Notes: generated from the sequence alone by a model not told the origin. Shown: positions 1-8,252, counted from the first letter of the stretch. The stretch: DNA of 64,000 nucleotides from Quadrisphaera granulorum (GCF_003149145.1 NZ_QGDQ01000011.1:62001-126000), one strand, 5' to 3'. Numbers and translations are program-made.

Positions 1-1
1 C

Positions 2-964
2 GGTGTGGTCGGTGTCGGGCCGGACCAGGTGATGCTCGGCAACGGCGTCTCCGAGCTCATCGTCATGACGCTGCAGGCGCTGCTCGACCCGGGAGACCAG
101 GTGCTGGTCCCCTCCCCCGACTACCCGCTCTGGACGGGCGCGGTGCGCCTGTCCGGCGGCACGGCGGTGCACTATCGGTGCGTCGAGGAGGACGGTTGGC
201 AGCCGGACGTCGCCGACGTCGCCGCCAAGGTCACCCCCGCCACCAAGGCGCTGGTGATCATTAACCCGAACAACCCGACGGGCGCCGTGTACTCGCGCGA
301 GACGCTGCTGGCGCTGCTCGACGTCGCGCGTCAGCACAGCCTGCTCGTGCTGGCCGATGAGATCTACGACCACATCCTCTTCGGCTCCCCAGACGCCCCG
401 GTCGTCCACGAGCACGCCGCGGCGCTGGCCCCCGACCTCGTGGTGCTGACCATGTGCGGACTGTCCAAGAACCACCGCGCGGCAGGGTTCCGGTCGGCGT
501 GGCTGGCGATCTCCGGCCCCCGCGAGCGCGCCGCCGATTACCTCGACGGCCTCGAGCTGCTCGCCAACATGCGCATGTGCCCCAACGTGCCGGCGCAGCA
601 CGCCGTGGCGGCGGCGCTGGCCGACCGGGCCAGCATCGACCCGCTCCTCGCCCCGGGTGGGCGCCTGCGCGAGCAGCGCGACCACGCACTGCGCCGCCTC
701 AACGCCATCCCGGGTGTCTCGTGTGTGGAGCCGCGCGGGGCGCTGTACCTGTTCGCCAAGCTGGACCGCTCCGTGCTCGATGTCGACGACGACGAGGCGC
801 TGGTCATGGACCTGCTGAACGCCGAGCACCTGCTCGTCACGCACGGCACGGGGTTCAACCTGCCGACGCCCGACCACCTGCGGATGGTGTTCCTCGCGCC
901 GGTGGAGGTCCTCGACGACGCCGCCGACCGGCTGGAGAGGTTCCTCGCCGGCCGGCATCGCTAA
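2..964 (+). CDS. Pyridoxal-phosphate aminotransferase, class I/II (5' end missing)
   Basis: This is the C-terminal roughly 320 residues of a fold-type I aminotransferase. Such enzymes move an amino group between an amino acid and a 2-oxo acid using PLP bound to a lysine. Visible landmarks are the cofactor-loop stretch GNGVSE near the visible start, the INPNNPTG substrate motif, ADEIYDHI with the PLP-contacting Asp and Tyr, and GLSKNHRAAGFR with the Schiff-base lysine. The order and spacing best fit the AlaA/AlaT (glutamate-pyruvate) type of the aspartate aminotransferase superfamily. The reading frame is open to the left edge, so the true start lies outside the window. The exact substrate is an inference. 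It is followed at once by a large hairpin. Confidence 0.88.
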   Translation, partial: GVVGVGPDQVMLGNGVSELIVMTLQALLDPGDQVLVPSPDYPLWTGAVRLSGGTAVHYRCVEEDGWQPDVADVAAKVTPATKALVIINPNNPTGAVYSRETLLALLDVARQHSLLVLADEIYDHILFGSPDAPVVHEHAAALAPDLVVLTMCGLSKNHRAAGFRSAWLAISGPRERAADYLDGLELLANMRMCPNVPAQHAVAAALADRASIDPLLAPGGRLREQRDHALRRLNAIPGVSCVEPRGALYLFAKLDRSVLDVDDDEALVMDLLNAEHLLVTHGTGFNLPTPDHLRMVFLAPVEVLDDAADRLERFLAGRHR

Positions 965-978
965 CCCCACCCTCCGTC

Positions 979-1031
979 CGTGATCATGGGCCTCCGCCAC
1001 CCTCCCGAGGTGGCGGAGGCCCATGATCACG
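979..1031 (+). terminator. Perfect 22-bp hairpin after the aminotransferase gene
   Basis: The arms 979-1000 and 1010-1031 are exactly complementary over 22 bp around a 9-nt loop. The stem lies 15 nt after the aminotransferase stop and ends 41 nt before the next start, so it is well placed for transcription termination or 3'-end protection. There is no T tract. Each arm carries the word GTGATCATGGG, which recurs elsewhere in the window. Confidence 0.6.
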
Positions 1032-1071
1032 ATGGGTCAGCCGTCGCACGAACTGCCCCGAGAGGACCCGC

Positions 1072-1608
1072 ATGACCACCCCGGTGACCGTCGACGAGCC
1101 GACCGACGCCGACGCGAGCGCCCTGGGCGCGATGCACCTGCGCTCTTGGCACGAGACCTACGACGAGGCTCCCGGGATCGGCGCGGCCTGGGTCGACGAG
1201 CACATCGGCTTCATCACCTCACCCCCCGCCGACGCCTTCCGCGTCCGCACGTTCGCGGCCCAGCGCGCCGATCCGTCGCGCACCTACTACCGGGTGGCGC
1301 GCCGAGGTGAGGTGGTGGTCGGCTTCGTGCACGCCTCCCTGCCTTCACAAGATCAGGACGACGACGGCGACGCGAAGCTCGAGGCGCTGTACGTGCTCCG
1401 CTCCGAGCACGGGACTGGTCTGGCCGATCGGCTGATGACCAGCGCGCTGGCGTGGGCCGACGGTCGTGCAGTCTGGCTGGAGGCGTCACCGCTGAGCGTG
1501 CGCGCCGTCCCCTTCTACCGTCGTCACGGGTTCGAGCCGACAGGCGAGACGGGCGTCTTCCGCCACCGCGTGCTCACGGTGACGCTGCGGCGCCCCGCCG
1601 ACGCCTGA
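1072..1608 (+). CDS. GNAT-family N-acetyltransferase
   Basis: A 178-residue single-domain protein with the GNAT fold, which transfers acetyl from acetyl-CoA to an amine. The N-terminal part holds the helix MHLRSWHETY. The middle strand VVVGFVHASL is followed by KLEALYVLRSEHGTGLADRLM, which corresponds to the acetyl-CoA pyrophosphate-binding motif A. The C-terminal SVRAVPFYRRHGFEPTGE is the usual motif B 'YxxxGF' element. The ATG is preceded by AGAGGA at 1061-1066. The substrate is not predictable. The gene stands alone between a hairpin and a 331-bp gap. Confidence 0.85.
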   Translation: MTTPVTVDEPTDADASALGAMHLRSWHETYDEAPGIGAAWVDEHIGFITSPPADAFRVRTFAAQRADPSRTYYRVARRGEVVVGFVHASLPSQDQDDDGDAKLEALYVLRSEHGTGLADRLMTSALAWADGRAVWLEASPLSVRAVPFYRRHGFEPTGETGVFRHRVLTVTLRRPADA

Positions 1609-1648
1609 CCCGCACCGCACCCGACCGAGGTACGTACGGGCACGGACG

Positions 1649-1822
1649 TCAGCCGCCGAAGGGGCCTCCGACGCGCAGTGCGGCGAGGTTGAAGTCCTCC
1701 GCCTGCCTCTCGGCCAGTGCACGAGGCGACCTGCTGCCCGGCGGTGGGAACCGCTTCGGGCCCAGCACGAACCACCCCACGAATCGACCGACCGATGCCA
1801 GCCCGCTCCCGATCCGCCTCAT
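1649..1822 (-). CDS. Possible 57-residue basic small membrane protein
   Basis: The gap between the acetyltransferase and the VOC gene (1609-1939) holds a reverse-strand frame of 57 codons from ATG 1822. It starts with a short hydrophobic helix (GLASVGRFVGWFVLG) after basic residues and ends FNLAALRVGGPFGG. The composition looks protein-like rather than like the Arg/Pro-rich noise of antisense frames here. An upstream in-frame GTG would add 13 residues. No ribosome binding site is convincing and no family is recognised. Nothing else is seen in the gap. Confidence 0.3.
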   Translation of the reverse strand: MRRIGSGLASVGRFVGWFVLGPKRFPPPGSRSPRALAERQAEDFNLAALRVGGPFGG

Positions 1823-1939
1823 GATCGGACGGTACGCCGGTCGCACCCGCTTCACCAGCACATCCCGTCGACCGTCACGACGACGTACCGCGGGTTTGCC
1901 CGACGTGCCGGGCGGCCCGTCGCGTGCGACGGTCCCCGG

Positions 1940-2362
1940 GTGACGATCCAGACCACCGGCTTCAGCCACGTCCGCCTCACCGTCCGGGACATCGCGGTCT
2001 CGCGGCGGTTCTACGACCGGGTCTTCGGGTGGGAGGTGGCGTACGAGCTGCCCGCCGACGCCGATCAGGCCACCCGCGACCAGCTGTGGTTCGCGTTCGG
2101 CGGAGTCATCTACAGGGTGCCCGGCGGCCTCCTCGGGCTGCGCCCGGTCGCTGCGGGTGACGACTCCATCAGCGAGGACCGCGTCGGCCTCGACCACCTG
2201 TCGTTCTCCGTCGGCTCGAAGGCTGACCTGGACGCCGCCGTCGCCGTCCTCGACGCCGTGGGAGCACCCCACGGCGAGGTGAAGGACGCCGGGACGATGC
2301 ACCTGCTGGAGTTCCGTGACCCGGATGGCATCGCCCTGGAGCTCGTTGCCGCGAAGGGCTGA
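1940..2362 (+). CDS. VOC-superfamily (glyoxalase/bleomycin-resistance fold) protein
   Basis: A 140-residue protein made of two beta-alpha-beta-beta-beta modules, as in glyoxalase I and extradiol dioxygenase relatives, which bind a metal or small molecule between the modules. Typical signs are FSHVRLTVRDIAVSRRFYDRVFGW at the start, GLDHLSFSVGS opening the second module, and the terminal LEFRDPDGIALELV. His at the first strand and Glu in the last strand fit the usual metal ligands. The start is GTG 1940 with no clear Shine-Dalgarno sequence. The ligand is unknown; it could be an enzyme or a binding protein. Confidence 0.85.
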   Translation: MTIQTTGFSHVRLTVRDIAVSRRFYDRVFGWEVAYELPADADQATRDQLWFAFGGVIYRVPGGLLGLRPVAAGDDSISEDRVGLDHLSFSVGSKADLDAAVAVLDAVGAPHGEVKDAGTMHLLEFRDPDGIALELVAAKG

Positions 2363-2393
2363 AAATCCCCGGCGTCGACGCGCCCGGAAGTCC

Positions 2394-2399
2394 TAGCCT
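2394..2399 (+). promoter_or_regulatory. -10 element of a likely leaderless promoter (LysE gene)
   Basis: TAGCCT lies exactly 6 nt before the GTG at 2406, and there is no Shine-Dalgarno sequence between them. This spacing puts the transcription start at or next to the start codon, as in actinobacterial leaderless mRNAs. The same arrangement recurs at other genes in the window. Confidence 0.45.
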
Positions 2400-2405
2400 C
2401 CGAGC

Positions 2406-3038
2406 GTGATCCCGCTCGACCATCTGATCGCGTTCCTCGTGACGTCCATCGTCATCATCGTGATCCCTGGTCCGAGCGTGCTGTTCGTGCTCGGGCGCTC
2501 CATCGCGCAGGGGCGCCGCGCTGGGGTGCTGAGCGTGGTCGGCAACGCCCTCGGCACGGTGCCCGCGGTGCTCGCCGTGGCGTTCGGCGTGGGCGCGGTG
2601 GTGGCGGCGTCGGTGGTCGCCTTCACAGTGCTCAAGCTGGCGGGAGCGGCGTACCTGGTCTGGCTGGGTGTGCAGGCGATCCGTCACCGGCACGACCACA
2701 CCCACGTCGACGCACCAACAGCCGCCACGACCGGCACCCTGCTGTGGCAGGGCTTCGTAGTGGGGGCGACCAACCCCAAGACCATCGCGTTCTTCGTGGC
2801 GGTGCTGCCGCAGTTCGTGGCCGTGGAGGCCGGTCCGGTGTGGGCGCAGCTGCTGGTGCTCGGCGTGATCTTCCAGGTGCTCGCGATGGTCTGTGACAGC
2901 GCCTGGGCGCTAGTTGCGGGCTCGGCGCGGGCGTGGTTCGCCCGCTCCCCCAAGCGCATGTCCACGCTGTCCGGCACGGGCGGCGTGATGATGATCGGCC
3001 TCGGCGACACGCTGGCGCTGTCCGGCTCGAAGCACTGA
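2406..3038 (+). CDS. LysE/RhtB-family amino-acid exporter
   Basis: A 210-residue inner-membrane protein with about six hydrophobic segments, the usual size of the LysE/RhtB family that exports amino acids such as lysine, homoserine or threonine by proton exchange. The family signature is the N-terminal IVIIVIPGPSVLFVLGRSIAQG, followed by GVLSVVGNALG. LWQGFVVGATNPKTIAFFVAVLPQFV is the second conserved block. A histidine-rich loop (RHRHDHTH) separates the two halves. The GTG start is supported by a -10 element 6 nt upstream. The substrate is unknown. Confidence 0.9.
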   Translation: MIPLDHLIAFLVTSIVIIVIPGPSVLFVLGRSIAQGRRAGVLSVVGNALGTVPAVLAVAFGVGAVVAASVVAFTVLKLAGAAYLVWLGVQAIRHRHDHTHVDAPTAATTGTLLWQGFVVGATNPKTIAFFVAVLPQFVAVEAGPVWAQLLVLGVIFQVLAMVCDSAWALVAGSARAWFARSPKRMSTLSGTGGVMMIGLGDTLALSGSKH

Positions 3039-3044
3039 CGGCCG

Positions 3045-4898
3045 GTGACCAGCGACGACGACCTACGAGCGACCGTCCGGCAGGTGATTCCCGGCGTCGC
3101 CGCCAGCGACGTCAGCGCCGCCGAAGTGCTCCGCGGCGAGTTCCACGACGTCGTCCTGCTGCCGGGCAGGGCGGTGGTCAAGGTCGCGCGCGGCCTGGCC
3201 GCCCAGCACCTGGAGCGGCGGACAGCACTGCTCGACGCCCTGGCGGGGGCGGGGCTGCCGTTCGCCGTCCCCCGGCCGCTGAGCGAGGTGCATCGCGCCG
3301 GACGGGCCGCCGCTGCCGTGGCGCTGTCGTGGGTGGAGGGCGAGCCGGCGCCCGCCGGCAGTGGTGGCGCGCGGCGCGTGGAGGAGCTGCAGCGGCTGCT
3401 CGCCGCGCTGGCGAGTGTGGACGTGCGCCCCGACAGCCCGGTGGGCCGGCACCTGGACGTCCCCCACGCCTACGCGGGCCGCGACCGGTGGGCCGAGCTC
3501 ATGGCGCAGGTGGTCGCGATGCTCCCCGACGACGTCCGCGATGACGCCGGAGCCCGCCTGCGCGCCGCCCTCGACCTGCCGCCTGCGCCGGAAGGGCTCG
3601 TCCACGGCGACCTCGCCGGCCACAACCTGCGCTGGCACGCCGACGGGACGCTCGCGGGCGTCATCGACTGGGACCTCGCCAGCGCCTGGGACCCAGCGGT
3701 CGACCTGGGCTGCCTGGTGTGGTTCGGGTGGGACGCCGTCGACGCGGCGTGCGCCGGCCTGGGCGGCGGATGGCCGGCCGCGGCGGACCGGGCCCGGGTG
3801 TGGTTCGCCACGTTCCGGCTGGAGGGACCAGCGGCGCTGCTGGACGACGGCGCCCCGGAAGCCCTCGTCGCCGAGCGGCTGGAGCGGGTGGTCACCGCGC
3901 TGCGCCGGGAGCGCTCGGCCGGCCTCGCGCGGTCATCCGGTGGCGCCGTCGCGGAGGGTGCGCGACGGTCGTCGTCGTCATCGAGGACGACGACGGCGAG
4001 CGAGGAGGCGACCGTGGCGACCACGCGCACCGCGACCACGTCCGACGGCTACGAGCTGTGGTCGCAGCAGAGCGGCGATCCCGCAGGCAGCGCGGTGCTG
4101 CTGGTCATGGGCGCGGCGTCCTCCAGCGCGGTGTGGCCGCCGGGACTTGTCGAGCGGCTCGGGCAGCGGCACCGCGTCATCGTGTGGGACCACCGCGACA
4201 CGGGCCGGTCCAGCAGCTCGGCGGGCCGGGCGCCGTATGCGCTGACGGACCTGGCGGCGGACGCCGTCGTCGTCCTCGATGCCTTTGGGGTGCCGGCGGC
4301 GCACGTGGTGGGGATGTCGATGGGCGGGCTGCTGACCCAGCTGCTGATGCTCGACCGCGCCGAGCGGCTGCTCTCGGCGACGCTGTTCTGCACGGGTCCG
4401 CTGCCCGGCGCCGAGGTTCCTGGTGGCGCCGCTCCGACGCCCGCGCCGGAGCTGCTGGCGCTGTGGGCGCAGCTCGGCGACGAGCGCGACGAGGCCGCCG
4501 AGATGGACTTCCGGCTGCGCCACTGGCAACTGCTCAACGGGGGCGGCACCCCGTTCGACGAGGCGGAGTTCCGGGCCTTGGAGGAGCGGGTGGTCGCGCA
4601 CGGCGGGCCGCTCGACGCGAGCTCGGCCACCGCGCACGCCCGCGCGGGCACGTCAGGTCTGGTGCGCGGGGCCGAGCTGCGGGGCGTGACCGTGCCGACC
4701 CTCGTGGTCGAGGCGCCGGAAGACCCGGCCTACCCGCCGCCGAGCGCGGCGCTGCTGGCGGCGGCGATCGGCAATGCGTCGACGACGCGGCGCGTGGTGG
4801 TCCCCGGGATGGGCCACGCGCTGCCGGCGGCGGTGCTGCCGCCGCTGCTCGATGCGGTGGAGACCCACCTCGACGCCGTGGACCGCGCTGGCGGCTGA
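3045..4898 (+). CDS. Aminoglycoside-phosphotransferase-like kinase fused to an alpha/beta hydrolase
   Basis: This open frame encodes 617 residues with two unrelated catalytic domains. Residues 1 to about 295 form an APH/choline-kinase-like small-molecule kinase: LVHGDLAGHNLRW holds the catalytic Asp and Asn, and GVIDWDLAS holds the metal-binding Asp. Residues from about 325 to 610 form an alpha/beta hydrolase with an oxyanion region LLVMGAASSS, the nucleophile elbow GMSMGG and a late GMGH histidine. A Ser/Thr-rich linker of about 30 residues joins them. A good internal start exists: AGGAGG at 4003-4008, then an in-frame GTG at 4014. The two may therefore be made as one fused protein or as two proteins, and a frameshift that hides an intervening stop is possible. 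The substrates are unknown. Confidence 0.75.
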   Translation: MTSDDDLRATVRQVIPGVAASDVSAAEVLRGEFHDVVLLPGRAVVKVARGLAAQHLERRTALLDALAGAGLPFAVPRPLSEVHRAGRAAAAVALSWVEGEPAPAGSGGARRVEELQRLLAALASVDVRPDSPVGRHLDVPHAYAGRDRWAELMAQVVAMLPDDVRDDAGARLRAALDLPPAPEGLVHGDLAGHNLRWHADGTLAGVIDWDLASAWDPAVDLGCLVWFGWDAVDAACAGLGGGWPAAADRARVWFATFRLEGPAALLDDGAPEALVAERLERVVTALRRERSAGLARSSGGAVAEGARRSSSSSRTTTASEEATVATTRTATTSDGYELWSQQSGDPAGSAVLLVMGAASSSAVWPPGLVERLGQRHRVIVWDHRDTGRSSSSAGRAPYALTDLAADAVVVLDAFGVPAAHVVGMSMGGLLTQLLMLDRAERLLSATLFCTGPLPGAEVPGGAAPTPAPELLALWAQLGDERDEAAEMDFRLRHWQLLNGGGTPFDEAEFRALEERVVAHGGPLDASSATAHARAGTSGLVRGAELRGVTVPTLVVEAPEDPAYPPPSAALLAAAIGNASTTRRVVVPGMGHALPAAVLPPLLDAVETHLDAVDRAGG

Positions 4899-4910
4899 CC
4901 GGCCACGCCG

Positions 4911-4985
4911 GATGTGTCGGAATGGCGCCGAAGATGTCGGAATCGAGCCGCCTTTCCGACATCTTGGGCGTCGTTCCGACACATC
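4911..4985 (+). terminator. 75-nt hairpin with a nearly continuous stem
   Basis: Outer arms 4911-4922 and 4974-4985 and inner arms 4931-4942 and 4954-4965 are each perfect 12-bp complements. The segments between them (4923-4930 and 4966-4973) pair except for one mismatch and two G-T wobbles. The result is a stem of about 32 bp with an 11-nt loop. It begins 13 nt after the hydrolase stop, so it is a candidate terminator, although there is no T tract. Confidence 0.6.
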
Positions 4986-5067
4986 GAGCGAGGTTCCGAC
5001 ACGTCGGGCCGGGCTCACGACGCCAGCCGCCCGCGCGGTGGTTGGGACAAGGCCTGGCGCGCCGCTA

Positions 5068-5097
5068 TTCACTGAGTACCTACTGCTGGTGTAGACA
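5068..5097 (+). promoter_or_regulatory. Promoter and possible PadR autoregulatory site
   Basis: TTCACT (5068-5073), an 18-nt spacer and TAGACA (5092-5097) form a plausible sigma-70-type promoter. The -10 ends 6 nt before the ATG at 5104, so the transcript is probably leaderless. The spacer contains the short dyad AGTACCTACT (5075-5084), a reasonable place for the PadR protein to repress its own operon. The operator role is inferred. Confidence 0.45.
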
Positions 5098-5103
5098 TGG
5101 CTC

Positions 5104-5739
5104 ATGTCCATGGCGGAGATCCACCTCGCGCTGCTACTGGCAGGGCCACGGCACGGCTACGACCTCAAGCACGCGCACGACGCGTGGTTCCCCGAGGAGC
5201 GACCGCTGGCGTTCGGGCAGGTGTACGCGACGCTCGCGCGGCTCGTCCGGGACGGCCTGGCCGAGGCGGTGGACACCCGCAGCGAGGGTGGTCCCGAGCG
5301 CACCCTGTACGCCGTCACCGACGCGGGCCGTGAACGCCTGCTGGCGTGGCTGGCAACGCCGGCGCCCCCGGCGGGTGTCGCCGGGGAGGACGTCGTCCGC
5401 AAGACGGTGGTGGCGTTGCACAGTGCCGCGGCCGGCGCAGATGCCGCGGCGGTGCTGTCGGGGCAGCGCACCGCCCACCTCAAGCGGATGCGGGAGCTGC
5501 AGCGCAGCACACCGCCGGCACCCGGGTCCGCGAGCGGCCTCGCCGAGCACCTCGCCCGGCGCCACGCGCTGCTCCACCTCGACGCCGACCTGCGCTGGCT
5601 GGACGAAGCCGTCGAGGCACTCCGGACCTCGGCGGCGCACGACCTCGCCACACACAGCACCCCACCGGCAACCGCCCCTGACGACAGCCCGCAGGCCCAC
5701 CACGCGCCGACCCAGCACTCCGAGGAGAGCACCCGATGA
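5104..5739 (+). CDS. PadR-family transcriptional regulator
   Basis: A 211-residue regulator. Residues 1-80 form the PadR winged helix: AEIHLALLLAGPRHGYDLKH, then a recognition region FGQVYATLARLVRDGLAE and the wing TLYAVTDAGRERL. Residues of about 95-180 form the helical Vir_C-like dimerisation domain, and the tail is disordered and His/Pro-rich. PadR proteins usually repress a neighbouring efflux operon and are released by a ligand. The stop overlaps the ATPase start by 4 nt (ATGA at 5736), so the three genes are translationally coupled. Confidence 0.9.
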   Translation: MSMAEIHLALLLAGPRHGYDLKHAHDAWFPEERPLAFGQVYATLARLVRDGLAEAVDTRSEGGPERTLYAVTDAGRERLLAWLATPAPPAGVAGEDVVRKTVVALHSAAAGADAAAVLSGQRTAHLKRMRELQRSTPPAPGSASGLAEHLARRHALLHLDADLRWLDEAVEALRTSAAHDLATHSTPPATAPDDSPQAHHAPTQHSEESTR

Positions 5740-6434
5740 GCACTGGTCCCTCCCCCGACCAGGTCCCCCTCCTGGAACTGGACGGCGTCTCCCACGCCTA
5801 CGCCCGCACGCCGGCGCTCCGCGAAGTGAGCCTGACCGTCGCGCCCGGCGAGGTGGTCGCAGTGACCGGTTCCAGTGGCAGTGGCAAATCGACCCTCCTG
5901 CATGTGGCGGCCGGCCTGCTGCGCCCGCAGGCGGGTCGGGTGCACCTGCTCGGCCACGACCTCGCCGGTGTGGACGCCACCGCCCGCGCGGTGCTGCGGC
6001 GCAGCGAGATCGGCATCGTCCTGCAGTACGTCCAGCTGGTGCCCGACCTACCGGTGCTCGACAACGTGGCGCTGCCGCTGACCTTGAACGGCTCCTCGCT
6101 GGCGGCGGCCCGGACGGCCGCAGCCGACGCCCTCGCCGAGGTGGGCCTGACCGACGCCGCCTCCGCTGCGCCCGCCGAGCTGTCCGGCGGCCAAGCCCAG
6201 CGCGCGGCCGTGGCGCGAGCGCTCATCACCAGCCCGCGCATCGTGTTCGCTGACGAGCCCGTGGCCAGCCTCGACCCGGTCGGAGGGCGCCAGGTGCTCG
6301 ACCTGCTGCGCGGTGTCACGGCGCGTGGTGCGGCCCTCGTGCTGATCACTCACGACAACACCGTCGCGGCACTCGCCGACCGTGAGGTCCGCCTGCGACA
6401 GGGCTCCGTCGAGCACGAGGCGGTGCTCCGATGA
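5736..6434 (+). CDS. ABC transporter ATP-binding protein (MacB/LolD type)
   Basis: A 232-residue cytoplasmic ATPase that powers the permease encoded next. The Walker A box GSSGSGKST, the Q-loop region [19 protein letters not shown], the ABC signature [15 protein letters not shown], Walker [15 protein letters not shown] and the H-loop LITHD are all intact. The length and the QLVP/NVALPL context place it in the MacB/LolD/FtsE-like subgroup that pairs with FtsX-type permeases and usually works in drug, peptide or lipoprotein handling. It overlaps both neighbours by 4 nt. Confidence 0.92.
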   Translation: MSTGPSPDQVPLLELDGVSHAYARTPALREVSLTVAPGEVVAVTGSSGSGKSTLLHVAAGLLRPQAGRVHLLGHDLAGVDATARAVLRRSEIGIVLQYVQLVPDLPVLDNVALPLTLNGSSLAAARTAAADALAEVGLTDAASAAPAELSGGQAQRAAVARALITSPRIVFADEPVASLDPVGGRQVLDLLRGVTARGAALVLITHDNTVAALADREVRLRQGSVEHEAVLR

Positions 6435-7921
6435 CCGCCACGGCACCCACTCCCCTGGCGGCGCGGCCACTGCCCGCGGAGGTGGTGCGTGAGCTAGCCC
6501 GTCTCCGCAGCAGCGCCGACCACCTGCGCGCCCGTGCGACGGCGGCAGCCGCGGCCGGCATCGGCGTGGCCCTCCTCATGGCGGTGTCCGTCGCCGCCAT
6601 CCCGAACGCCAATGACCCTGACGTCTATCAGCTCTCCGCCGCGCAGCCCGGCCTCGCGCCCTACCTCAGCCAGTCGGGGCTGCGGCCGGGCGCCGTGATG
6701 GCCGCCCTCCTGCTGGTGCTGCCTTTCGCCGCGCTCGCCGTGCAGGCACTTCGGGTCGGCTCGCTGGCGCTGCACCGTCAGGCAGGTCTGTTGGCGCTGG
6801 CAGGTGCGACCCCCGCTGACCTACGGCAGATGCGCGTCGCCCGCACACGGTCGGCCTTTCTCCGAGGTGGGCTGTACGCCGCTCCCGCGTACCTGGTGCT
6901 CTGGCTCCTGCTGGGTCTCGCGCTGCCCCCGGGGACTCGGCTGCTCCCGGCGCCCCAGTGGTGGCTGCCGCTGGCGTGGGCGGTGGTCCTGGCGGTACTT
7001 GCGGGAGTGGGGGCCCTGCTCGGCGTCCGTACTCCCCTCACCGGTGACAACGAGGAGGACGGCGTCTCAGCGGCACTGGTGAGGCTCGGCGCACGTTCCG
7101 GGCGCCCCGTGCGCCTGTGGTGGGCCGTTGCCAGTGGGGTGGCAGCGGCGCTCGTCGTGTCGTACGGCATCCGCTGGGGCAGCGGGTCCGACTACTCGCT
7201 ACCCCTCCTTCTCCTTCTCCTGGGAGCCGCGGTCCTCCTCGCGGCAACGTGCGCTGCTCTGCTCCTCGCTCGCTGGGCCGCGTCGTCCCCGGTGGGCCGG
7301 CAGACGCGCCGGGTGCGGTCGGCCCGGCAGTTGCGCCGCGGAGATGCCGCTGTCGCCATGCTGGCCGGTGCACAACGACGCGCCAACCCCGTGGCAGCAG
7401 GCACAGTCGGGGCGGTGCTGTTCGTCTGCGGGCTGTCCTTCGGCGTAGAAGCTGTCCTGGTCACCAGCATGTTCACCGCGACGTACGGCTACGGCACGGG
7501 CGATCTGCTCTTCTACATCGGCGGCGCCGCGGTCGCCGCGACCGTAGCTGTGGTCGGCGCTCTCGTCGCACTGCTGGCGCTGGCACTCAGCCTCTCCGAC
7601 CACCTCCTCGCCACCCGCAGGTCGGTGGCCGCGGTAGCAGCCCTCGGGCTGGAGCCGCGACGGCTGCTGGGCGTTCAGCGCCGGGCTCTCACCGATACCG
7701 CGGTGCCGGCCGTGGTCTCGGGATCCTTGGTGGGCGGTCTGCTCTACCAGTGGGTCTACGTCCTTGAACACCTAGCCGATGTGGGGATCTACAGCGCGGG
7801 CGTGCTGGCGGCCAGCGTGCTGGCCGGGGTGCTGATCGCGCTCGCGTGCCGACTCGTGGTGGTTCTCCTGGCAGGGCGCGTCCGCGCGGCGGCTGCCCTC
7901 GAACACCTGCGCACGCCGTGA
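6431..7921 (+). CDS. FtsX-like ABC transporter permease
   Basis: A 496-residue membrane protein with about eight to ten hydrophobic segments. LHRQAGLLALAGATPADLRQM and the later DHLLATRRSVAAVAALGLEPRRLLG are the two FtsX-type cytoplasmic motifs that couple to the ATPase. A short extracytoplasmic part lies near residues 58-80. With the preceding ATPase and PadR gene it forms a regulator-pump operon, a common arrangement for export of toxic compounds. The ATG overlaps the ATPase stop, and the stop overlaps the next GTG. The substrate is unknown. Confidence 0.85.
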   Translation: MTATAPTPLAARPLPAEVVRELARLRSSADHLRARATAAAAAGIGVALLMAVSVAAIPNANDPDVYQLSAAQPGLAPYLSQSGLRPGAVMAALLLVLPFAALAVQALRVGSLALHRQAGLLALAGATPADLRQMRVARTRSAFLRGGLYAAPAYLVLWLLLGLALPPGTRLLPAPQWWLPLAWAVVLAVLAGVGALLGVRTPLTGDNEEDGVSAALVRLGARSGRPVRLWWAVASGVAAALVVSYGIRWGSGSDYSLPLLLLLLGAAVLLAATCAALLLARWAASSPVGRQTRRVRSARQLRRGDAAVAMLAGAQRRANPVAAGTVGAVLFVCGLSFGVEAVLVTSMFTATYGYGTGDLLFYIGGAAVAATVAVVGALVALLALALSLSDHLLATRRSVAAVAALGLEPRRLLGVQRRALTDTAVPAVVSGSLVGGLLYQWVYVLEHLADVGIYSAGVLAASVLAGVLIALACRLVVVLLAGRVRAAAALEHLRTP

Positions 7922-8160
7922 GCGCCCCCGCGGCGCCGCGCCCGTCGACTCTGCTCGAACTCCCGACGGACCCGTCGGGAGCGGGGTTGGCGCTCCTCGT
8001 GCAGCGGGCGAGGGTGGCGATCGCGCGTGGTGACGTCGTCGTCGACAGCACCGTCACCACGGGATGGTCACCAGGGCCGCGGCTGGTGCTGCACCGCCTG
8101 CAGCAGCTGGCCGAGCGGGCCGGGCGGCAGTGGACGGACACCGGATCCCCCTCGGCTTGA
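7918..8160 (+). CDS. Small hypothetical protein coupled to the permease gene
   Basis: An 80-codon frame begins with the GTG that overlaps the permease stop (GTGA at 7918), so it is placed like a fourth gene of the PadR-ABC operon. It has no signal peptide or membrane helix and no family I recognise. The central part, LLVQRARVAIARGDVVVDST, could form a helix and strand. It might be a fragment or a chance frame. The start overlap and sense-strand codon usage are the only support. Confidence 0.4.
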   Translation: MSAPAAPRPSTLLELPTDPSGAGLALLVQRARVAIARGDVVVDSTVTTGWSPGPRLVLHRLQQLAERAGRQWTDTGSPSA

Positions 8161-8252
8161 CCGTGCACCACGGCCGCACTCCGCACCCCGGGACGAGAGA
8201 GCGTGCTGGGGAAGCTGCACCGGCGCGACCGGGATGTGGCGCAGGCTTCCTT

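Noticed and set aside
3719-6253. An 844-codon open frame on the plus strand
   Set aside because: It overlaps the fused kinase-hydrolase, padR and ABC ATPase genes in another frame and is Arg/Ala/Gly noise typical of high-GC DNA.
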